From Canna indica (lineage: Eukaryota > Streptophyta > Magnoliopsida > Zingiberales > Cannaceae): a stretch of 64,000 nucleotides of DNA. The notes under the pieces are model-generated. The model was given only the letters and a program-made list of their open reading frames with translations. It was not told the DNA's origin and searched no databases. The DNA lies in contig CP136896.1 in NCBI GenBank assembly GCA_034359265.1, positions 18,259,501-18,323,500 of the forward strand. The letters run 5' to 3'. Of the stretch, positions 57,040 through 64,000 are shown piece by piece (within the stretch, counting starts at the first letter, position 1; every line of letters begins with the position of its first letter). The position numbers and the translations under genes are program-made.

Positions 57040-58330
57040 GACTCACGGCGAGATTACTTTCGGCCTCCGGGCCCTTGAAGACATCAACGATCCCAAGCAT
57101 GCTTCTTGTGAACTTGATTCAATGCCAAGTCTGGTCCTTGGCCCCAGCACCATTACTTTCAGCCTTCACGCCCTTAGAGACATCAACGATCTCAAGCATG
57201 CTTCTTGCGAGCTCAGTTCGACACCGAGTCTAGTCGTCGGCCCCAGCACCGCGCCTTTCAACCCCAAGCGTGGTCCTTCCTTACGCTCCCTGCAAGCTCG
57301 GCTTGATCCCAAGTGCGGTCCTCGGCCTCACCGCCACTCCTTCTAACACCAAGTGTGGTTCTGTCTTACGCTCCCCATGAGCTTGACTTGACCCCCAACA
57401 CGATCCTCGACCTCAACGCCGCTCCTTTCTACTCCAAGCATGCTCTTGCCTTATGATCCCCGCAAGCTCGGCTTGCCCCAAGCATGGTCCTCGGCCTCAG
57501 TGTCACACCTTTCATCCTCAAGCATGGTCCTGCCTTACGCTCCCCTTGAGCTCGGTCTAACCCCAAGTGCGGTCCTCTGCCTCAGCACCGCTCCTCCCAA
57601 CCCAGCCCAAGAGTGGTCCTTACTTTCCTCGCAAGCTCAGCTTGACCCCAAGTGTGGATCTCGGCTTTAATGTCATTACTTTTGACATTCGCACCCTTAG
57701 ACATCAATGACCCAAAGCGCACTTCTCACGAGCTCGATTCGGCACCGAGTATGGTCCTCGGCCCCAACGCCATTACTTCAGACCTTCGTGCCTTTGAAGA
57801 CATCAACGATCCCAAGCGCGCTTCTCGCGAGCTCGGTTCGACACCAAGTCTGGTCCTCTACTCCAACGTCGCTCCTTCCGATCCCAAGTGTGGTCATGCC
57901 TTACTCTCGCCGAGAGCTCGGCTTGACCCCAAACGCTGTCCTCGACCTTAGAGCCATTACTTTCAACCCCAAGCGTGGTCCTGCCTTACGCTTCCTGCGA
58001 GCTCAGTTTGACACAAGCGCAGTCCTCTACCTTAGCACCACTCCTTCCAACCCCAAGCATGGTCATGTCTTACTCTCCTCGCGAGCTCGGCTTGACCCCA
58101 AGTGCGGTCCTCGATATCATTGCCACTACCCACGACCTGAGCGCCCTTGAAAACCTTGTTACTCCCAGCGCCTTCCCCGGTCCAAAACACGACCTCCATC
58201 TCCAAGTGAGATCGACTATTGCATTCTCAACATCCTCCAAAGCTCCTAACGTGGCTCCTAGCCTCGGTGATAGTCTCCAGCCCCGAATACGGACAACTCC
58301 GAAGAAGGGTGAACCCAAAGGGCCGACAGT
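57040..58330 (+). repeat. Tandem-repeat array in the 3' region of the Tat element
   Basis: More than ten diverged units of roughly 85-110 bp. Two alternating types share GCTCGGCTTGACCCCAAG, TGCGGTCCTCGGCC and CGCTCCTTYCAACCCCAAGC; the longer type adds GACATCAACGATCCCAAGC and GCTTCTCGCGAGCTCGGTTC. Long overlapping open frames (57652-57951, 57707-58150 and others) result from the repeat and show no protein family, so I do not call them genes. Confidence 0.85.
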
Positions 58331-58925
58331 CCAAAGAATGACTACGAGCAGGTAACCTCAATCCTAAATCTACCTATAATAGGAACTCAGTCTCAACCTA
58401 AAGACCTAAGGGTAGTCTGCTACCCTAAGAAGTGGCTATCGACTAGCCAAAATGAGCCAAAGAGGCACTAGAATGCTCTTTAACCTCAGCAGCTATCGAC
58501 CATACAACGTTGACCAAACGACATTCAACTGGCTTGAAGGGTGTTGGCCCTGCTAAACACTCAGCTTGCAGCTGACAGAGAATGAAACAATACACGAGGA
58601 ATACAACAAAAAATAAAACATTTAGAAATATATCCATAGGCCCACGAGGGGTAGCAACGTTAAATGCCCATGAAGGGCGAATGCTAAAAGGCCCCAAAGG
58701 GCAGCAATCCACAAACAAGCAATACGTCATTACAACCCAACTTACAATCCACAACAGTCCAAGTTATAATCTTACCAAGGCAAGGTTGGAGGAACATCAG
58801 TGGCCACGAAGGGGGCATCGGCCACCATCATTGGAGGGGTGCTTGGCTCAGAAGCAATATGAGCTTGACCATTCTCTTTGGGTAAAGTGGAGAAACCACA
58901 ATGAATCAAACACTTTCTTTTGATA
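58331..58925 (+). other. 3' untranslated end of the Tat element
   Basis: Noncoding. It includes the CCCACGAGGGG...AATGCCCATGAAGGGCGAATG block. No clear LTR edge; it grades into LINE sequence near 58925. Confidence 0.5.
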
Positions 58926-58929
58926 CGAC

Positions 58930-60190
58930 CTAGAAAAACTTCTTGTCTCTAATGTTAATCTTTTTGATAGGCCTAGACAGGGGCTTTAAAAATGAAGAGC
59001 AAGCAGTTGTTGGTAATGGTACTATTGAAAAGCATTAATCATCCAGTTTGCAACGCAATATGCCCTTCCATCCACTAAGTTTTTTGTCGATACGATTGAC
59101 AAGGTCATTCTATTACTCCTTTATCAAGTTACTGAGTCTTAGTGGGAGCCCCAAATATGTTAATGGGAAATTTCGCGCCTTACGTCCAAACTTGCTTGAC
59201 ATTGTAAGAGATAAGTCCTCGTTACCCAATAAATGAACTAGATAGGTCCTATTGAGGCTGCCTTCCAAACTAGGTGCCATGGCGAAACAATTTAGAAATA
59301 GGCAGAGGTTCCTTAAGCATTCACTATTATATGTCCCAAGACTCCTTCAACATATCCATTATGGATTGTTGTGGAGTAGTCGATTGCTAACTTAAAGATA
59401 CACAATGGTAGTGGGTTGCCTTGTCTAATCCTCCTCTCATGAGGGAAGTGAGACCCACGCTTCCATTAATGAGAAAGGTGGACTCGATAGTCAAAAGGTG
59501 CTTAATCCAGGAGTTTCATTTGCTAGAGAAACCCCTCGCAACAAACATATCAGAGATGAAATCCCAACTCAAAGAGTCAAAAGTTTTCTAAAATTATATG
59601 TTGATCAAGAAAGCATCCGTGTTTAGTGTATTGTAAGCCCAAATTATCTTATACACATTCAAGAAACAATTTAGGGTACTACGACTAGGCGTAAATGCGT
59701 CTTGATATTTACTAATCAACATCTCCATGTGTGGGGATATTCTATGTGCAAGAACCTTGGAGAAAATATGAATTAGACTATTCTCAAGACTAATTGGCTT
59801 GCAATCCTTGACATTATTTGCCTCATATCATGTTTGGAACCAGAGTAATGAATGTGTTGTTGATATGTTGCAATTCCTCGGGCTTATCGTAGATCTAGTT
59901 AAAGATGTTCAAGAGGTCCTTGCTTATTAAACACTAGTAATTATGAAAAATTTTGATAGAAAAACCATCTAGCCCTAGCGCTTTCTAGGTTCCATATCCT
60001 AAGGGCTAAGCGAATCTCATCTAGGGAGAAAGGACCATTAATGTTAAAGGAGGCTGCATCTTAATCAAGATTCACCAATCAATTGTAGGCATGGGAGATT
60101 CTAGGGAGAAAGGACCATTAATGTTAAAGGAGGTTGCATCTTGATCAAGATTCAAGCTCGGCCAATCAATTGTGGGCATGGGTTGACAGT
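58930..60190 (-). pseudogene. LINE (L1-type) reverse-transcriptase remnant
   Basis: Minus-strand translation, in shifting frames, follows the plant L1 RT: PDEIRLALRIWNLESARARW (near 60020), IVxFIFSKVLAHRISPHMEM then YQDAFTPSRSTLNCFLNVYK (near 59690-59750), KTFDSLSWDFISDMFVARGF (near 59570), WIKHLLTIESTFLINGSVGL (near 59490). A carboxy-terminal part runs to about 58930. Many stops and shifts mean it is long dead. Endonuclease and ORF1 are not present. The 5' part holds a tandem duplication (60012-60180). Confidence 0.75.
60012..60180. repeat. Tandem duplication of about 85 bp in the LINE
   Basis: TCTAGGGAGAAAGGACCATT through CAATCAATTGTRGGCATGGG occurs twice, starting near 60018 and 60100. 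The second copy has an extra AAGCTCGGC. Confidence 0.88.
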
Positions 60191-61244
60191 AGTCTCCAAG
60201 TAAATGTATATAGAAAATTTATAATTCTTGTTTAATATTATTTGGTTTGGTAATCTGACCTAACTGAGTGATAATGGTGTAGATCCAGTTGTGCTTCCTA
60301 TTAAGTGAGACACTTCATTGATGGAAAAACCTCGTGTTTCTAATACCTTCTCAAATTCGTCATTTTTTGGTCCTTTGTCTCTACTATATAATTTTTTATT
60401 CTGCTGAACCGCGTAGTAATTTCTTTTTTTTTGGAGTCATACTTTTGAGAACTCTGATTAATTTTAATTTGCAAGTAAATTATTTCACTTATTTTCATTT
60501 TTCTTTCAATTTTTTTTACTGTTATATTCTGTTTTTAAAAATTATATCCACCTTTATTATATTTTCACTAAATTTTCTATTTAGATCATTAAAAAGTTAC
60601 TATTATCATTGAATTTAAGTTAACTATTGTGAAATTGATCATTATGTTTAACTATATTACTAAATGTTCCTGCCCGAAAGTCGAGGTGTTGTGGTCCAGC
60701 CTGGTGTGTCTCCTGGTCAGGCATAGCTTCGGGGGCCGGGGGACCTGTAAAAGACACTCCAACACCTAATTAGTGATTGAGGTGGAGGTAATAGAAATTA
60801 GACTCTAGGTTATCTGGATCCTGGGGCGTGCTGTGTTATATAAAAGATGACGAAAGAATGACGATGATGCCGCTCGATAATCTTGTTGGAATATTGCTCA
60901 GAATTGGTTGATGCTCATCCCGGAGATGTCAGGCTCGTGATGATGAATCCTTTATGATTAATACAGATATAGGTGTCCTTGATTCGAGTCTGGTTTATCA
61001 GTGTGGGCGCTTCTGGGCCTAATCTGATCGGGCCCAAAGTGCTAGTCCAGTCCACTAAATAATACTTTTTTTTTCCATATTTTAATATGTAATTATCTCT
61101 TATTCATTATACATATTAATATAGAATCAATTTTAGTATTATTATTAATAAAAATATTTTATAAAATTGTTTTGATCCAATTGCGAAGCGTGGAATTTTA
61201 TTTTTTACTTTCTTTTAAAAATTCAATCATATGCGGTGCTCATA
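60191..61244. other. AT-rich intergenic with an unclassified repeat remnant
   Basis: 60191-60660 is very AT-rich; an open frame at 60334-60612 is low-complexity Phe/Tyr/Leu and not credible. 60670-61050 is GC-richer with GGGGGCCGGGGGACCTGTAA and AAGACACTCCAACACC, phrases that recur in plant repeats, but I cannot classify it. Confidence 0.45.
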
Positions 61245-62515
61245 CACTACTAAAAACTTGGTTATCGACGACGGACCCAATGGTCGCTAAAGACCTTATG
61301 CGATGGCCAGTCACAGTCGCAAACAAAGATAGCAAAAGATTTCATCACAGTGTTTTCGACTGTGACCGCAGCGGTGGCAAGAAAAAAATTCTGCGCACGA
61401 CCATCGAACGACGGCCTGCAAGCGCAGCAGATTGCGGTCGCGGGATAACAATGACAAAAAGTTGTCATTGTATAGTTTAGCTCTGTGACGGCGTTGCGAC
61501 CACCTCCGCCATCGCAATGTCATAGCATTTTCAATTGCGATCGCCTTTGACGATTAGTTCTCAGTTCGATATACCTTTTGCGACGGCCATGCGATCGCAA
61601 TGCCATCACAGAGGTGTATTTTGTTTTTTTTAAAAAAAATAATTTAAAAATATAAATTCATGTTTACAATATTTGATCAAAATGCATATAATATCATAAC
61701 AAATGAGACATCAAATTATAATATAAATCATCATATTTATATCAAAACATGTTTACATCATATCAAAATAGAAAATCGAATATACATCAATGGTGAGGCG
61801 CATCAGGCGGCAGCGAGGGATGCGATGAGGAGAGGGGCTGTGTGGGGAGGACATCAGCCTACGTCGATGATAATGATGGATCTGATGCTGATATCGTCGA
61901 CACATCGAATGACGGGGTAGGCGGAGGGGCCGGAGCACCAGGTATGGAAGAAGATATATGCGCCACATACTGAGTCATCTGTGTCATTTACTCATAGCGG
62001 CCACCTCAGTGCTGAGGCCTGCGTGGGAAGTCTCTAAGGCTTTAAATTGATCTTGATCCGCACGTGATATTGATGGATCAATGACGGAAGATGTGAAGGT
62101 AGACGACCCCGCACCATGTGGCTGCAAGAACGTCAATGCGTGGGTCGTTGTGCCAATGCCATATACACGACTGTGGTCGACGCCGGTCACCTGCATCCAT
62201 GCATCAACAATATCAAGCTAATGCTGTGCAGGATCACCTCCCCACTGGGTCACCAACACAGTATACGTGGCCTTTAAAGAAAATTAAGTCGATTAATTAA
62301 ATTAATTATACATAATTGAACTAAGATAATTTTTTAGAAATATGAACTTAATTAAATATTAACTTACTAATATCGTCTTCGACCTCCTGCTGATGAACTG
62401 ACCCCGACGAGGACCATGCTGATATCGATGTGTCTCATCGAAGACCCTCAGAGGATCAGCCGGGATGAGCATCCCTTGCAATAAAATAAATATAATCAAC
62501 CAGGATGACCCCTTT
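61245..62515 (-). mobile_element. CACTA family 2, terminal fragment
   Basis: The left terminus is CACTACTAAAAACTTGG at 61245. Subterminal motifs (GCGACGG, GCGATCGCAATG, CATTGCGATGGC-like) follow in both orientations to about 61605. A minus-strand Transposase_24-type gene tail is at about 61850-62510. The rest of the element is missing; sequence from 62516 is unrelated. Same family as 49430-54180 but opposite orientation. Confidence 0.72.
61790..62510 (-). pseudogene. Transposase_24-type gene tail of CACTA family 2
   Basis: Minus-strand exon at about 62485-62370 (IPADPLRVFDETHRYQHGPR and GQFISRRSKTIL), then from about 62275 ATYTVLVTQWGGDPAQH, DAWMQVTGVDHSRVYGIGTT, THALTFLQPHGAGSSTFTSS and a tail with APAPPPTPSFDVSTISASDP. 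In-frame stops occur near 62219 and 61984. It matches the plus-strand copy at 53329-54063 block for block. A fragment, not functional. Confidence 0.72.
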
Positions 62516-62812
62516 TTAGGGTGTGATAGTTCATTCTATTCCATTTCACTTCCCTCAATCCCCGATTTGATACCAACGATAGCACTCCTATGAACAGCTG
62601 GGCCCGAAGCTCCCGCTCCAACCTAGCCATCATTATTTCGAATCGGGTCTTTTTGTTCATTCCGTTTCATTCCACTCACTTAAAAAAAACATTAAAGACT
62701 CAATACTATGCCAGAGGAGCATAGAGAAGGCACCCTCGCCGCCTAAAGGGTGCTCGATGGGTTCAATAGGATGGTTGGTGCTTTAGGTATTTGGTACTCT
62801 TTCGGAGGAGGG
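62516..62812. other. Unassigned intergenic
   Basis: No gene. It contains CATTCTATTCCATTTCACTT and CATTCCGTTTCATTCCACTC (62532, 62655), a diverged direct repeat. Confidence 0.5.
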
Positions 62813-63651
62813 TGTTGGCCTAAGGTCTTCAATCTTGGTCTTAATTTCAGTTTTGATGATAACAAACACAAAACTAATATTTTCATGGAGAAATACTTTC
62901 AGGTTCCAAGTCGGTTAGCGCTCTACGTCCGCGATCGAAAATCTCGAAGAAATTTAAAACTAGGAAGGATGTTGATCGACACGCTCGGATTCGTCAAAAA
63001 GATTAGAGTTTAGGTTTAGGGTGTCTAGATCATTTGTATTAATCCTCATCAATGATGCAAAGACCCCTAAAGAACCAAACCCTTAGTCCGAAACTCGAAC
63101 CAAAGAAATAACTAAAAAGTACTGTTACTTTCTAGCGGGTTTTTGATCAACGTTCGATTGATGGTCCAATCGACTGATGATCGACTAGCGGTTGATAACG
63201 ACTCTTTTTAGAGTCGTTGTGTTGTCTCATCCGAGCCTCAGTTCCTTAGCTCTCTATAAATAAGCCTCCCTAGCTTTCCTTACACCTTCTAACTATTATT
63301 GAGCCATTATATGTGATCCTAAATCTTTGATTGAAGTGCCTTCAGAGTGAGAGCGGAGACTCTTCGGGTAAAAGGTCCTCATTGTAAGGGAAACGAGATG
63401 CTTAGTTTAGAAATTCTAAGTGAGATGCTTAGGTAGTGGAGTAGGCATTGGAGCCAAACCACTATAAATCTCATGTGTTAGCATTGTTTCTATTTGTGCT
63501 TGCTTATTTACCTTATTAAATTGCTTCCGCATTTAGTTTTTAATTTGTGAATTACCTAAGTAATCGAAGAAACAATTAAAATTGGATTTAGGCTAAAGTT
63601 ATAGCAAACATACTATTCAACCCTCATCTAGTGTAGGCCATTTTACTTACA
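62813..63651 (+). mobile_element. Solo LTR of the SIRE-like copia family
   Basis: It starts TGTTGGCCTAAGGTCTTCAA and ends CATTTTACTTACA. The flanks GAGGG (62808-62812) and GAAGG (63652-63656) match at four of five. In this orientation the promoter reads CTCTATAAATAAGCC (TATA near 63255), followed by the R-U5 blocks GGTCCTCATTGTAAGGGAAA and AACCACTATAAATCTC. It is about 840 bp, shorter than the 1.2-kb LTRs at 34298 because of internal deletions. No internal region is attached. Confidence 0.85.
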
Positions 63652-64000
63652 GAAGGCTATTACTACAGTCACCAACCATCCATAGTGCATTTAGCACGAG
63701 TGACATATGATGCAAAGGCTTGTATTGAACTTGATGGATCTATTGAGTACTAGATTCAATTGCCATCAAGTTTTGCGCTTCTACTATCACCATCTCGGAA
63801 AGGCCTTGAGAACTAGGGCCTTTCCTCATACAACATGTGTTTCTTGCTTGACTCGGTCGAGGATACAACCCGACCTCAGACAATGCTTTAACCTATAAAT
63901 CGGATAATCCCCCCAAGCCCATGTGGGCAGTTGTAAATAGTTACTGACTCAGTCGAGGATAAAACCTTCCCTCAGACAACGGAAAGGAGGGACTTGGAAA
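63652..64000. other. Unassigned repeat-like sequence at window end
   Basis: GACTCGGTCGAGGATACAAC (63851) recurs as GACTCAGTCGAGGATAAAAC (63945), each followed by a CCTCAGACAA phrase, a direct repeat of about 95 bp spacing. It may be part of an LTR running out of the window. No ORF of interest. Confidence 0.4.

Larger units (their letters stand above)
54225..58925 (+). mobile_element. Tat/Ogre-type Ty3/gypsy remnant
   Basis: Order on the plus strand: gag (54246-55200), protease (about 55550-56160), a short decayed stretch, a 3' noncoding stretch with the phrase TGGTTTTCCCCTGTAGGGTT (56830) that is frequent in this lineage, a tandem array (57040-58330), then the block CCCACGAGGGGTAGCAAC...GGCCCCAAAGGGCAGC (58640-58710), also typical of Tat elements. 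RT, RNase H and integrase are absent. LTRs were not identified. A non-autonomous or internally deleted copy; lineage inferred from gag and protease. Confidence 0.75.

Noticed and set aside
57652..58355. Overlapping long plus-strand frames as genes
   Set aside because: All derive from the tandem-repeat array of the Tat element; the frames shift with the repeats and match no family.
60334..60612. 92-codon frame as a membrane protein
   Set aside because: Phe/Tyr/Leu bias is what translated AT-rich DNA yields; no start context or neighbouring gene structure.

Overview
The window is repeat-rich nuclear DNA of a flowering plant. It is AT-rich, has plant-type GT-AG introns, and carries Ty1/copia, Ty3/gypsy, LINE, CACTA, Harbinger, hAT and Mutator-like elements. 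I see one apparently intact host gene, an eight-coding-exon Alba-domain RNA/DNA-binding protein with an RGG-rich tail (coding 6797-10469, plus strand). Nearly everything else is transposable-element DNA or gene fragments carried by it. I cannot name the species. No tRNA, rRNA or CRISPR array was recognised.

Layout. 1-935: decayed Ty3/gypsy protease-RT on the minus strand, abutting a truncated copia LTR (936-1935). 1939-5459: a long fold-back element, a hAT-type MITE with an 8-bp target duplication and a Mutator-type MITE with a 9-bp duplication. 5460-10700: the Alba gene with a 5'-UTR exon, an upstream ORF and a MITE in its last intron. 10883-12200: a multi-armed fold-back repeat. 12207-14632: a long-TIR element carrying a piece of a protochlorophyllide oxidoreductase (POR) gene joined to an unidentified fragment.

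15366-37725 is a nested set of insertions that can be solved from target-site duplications. A Ty3/gypsy solo LTR (duplication CATGT) was split by a Ty1/copia (SIRE-like) element at 15485-35502 (duplication GTATG). That copia element was then entered by a CACTA element (15587-22502, duplication GGG) in its 3' LTR, by a Harbinger element (24066-28891, duplication TTA) in its body, and by a piece of a second gypsy LTR (about 33020-34224). The CACTA carries a broken TNPD-type transposase and a second, Transposase_24-type gene. The Harbinger keeps only the Myb/SANT-like helper gene. The copia keeps gag but no visible pol.

38808-41394 is a second long-TIR element, carrying a PPR-gene fragment. 41395-48531 is another gypsy solo LTR split by an independent, almost full-length copia element (42060-46636, duplication GAAAG, degenerate polyprotein on the minus strand). 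48572-49060 is a MITE-like repeat. 49430-54180 is a second CACTA family on the plus strand; its relative lies on the minus strand at 61245-62515. 54225-58925 is a Tat/Ogre-type gypsy remnant with a tandem-repeat array in its 3' region, followed by a LINE RT remnant (58930-60190) and a copia solo LTR (62813-63651). Apart from the Alba gene, nothing here looks able to make an intact protein.
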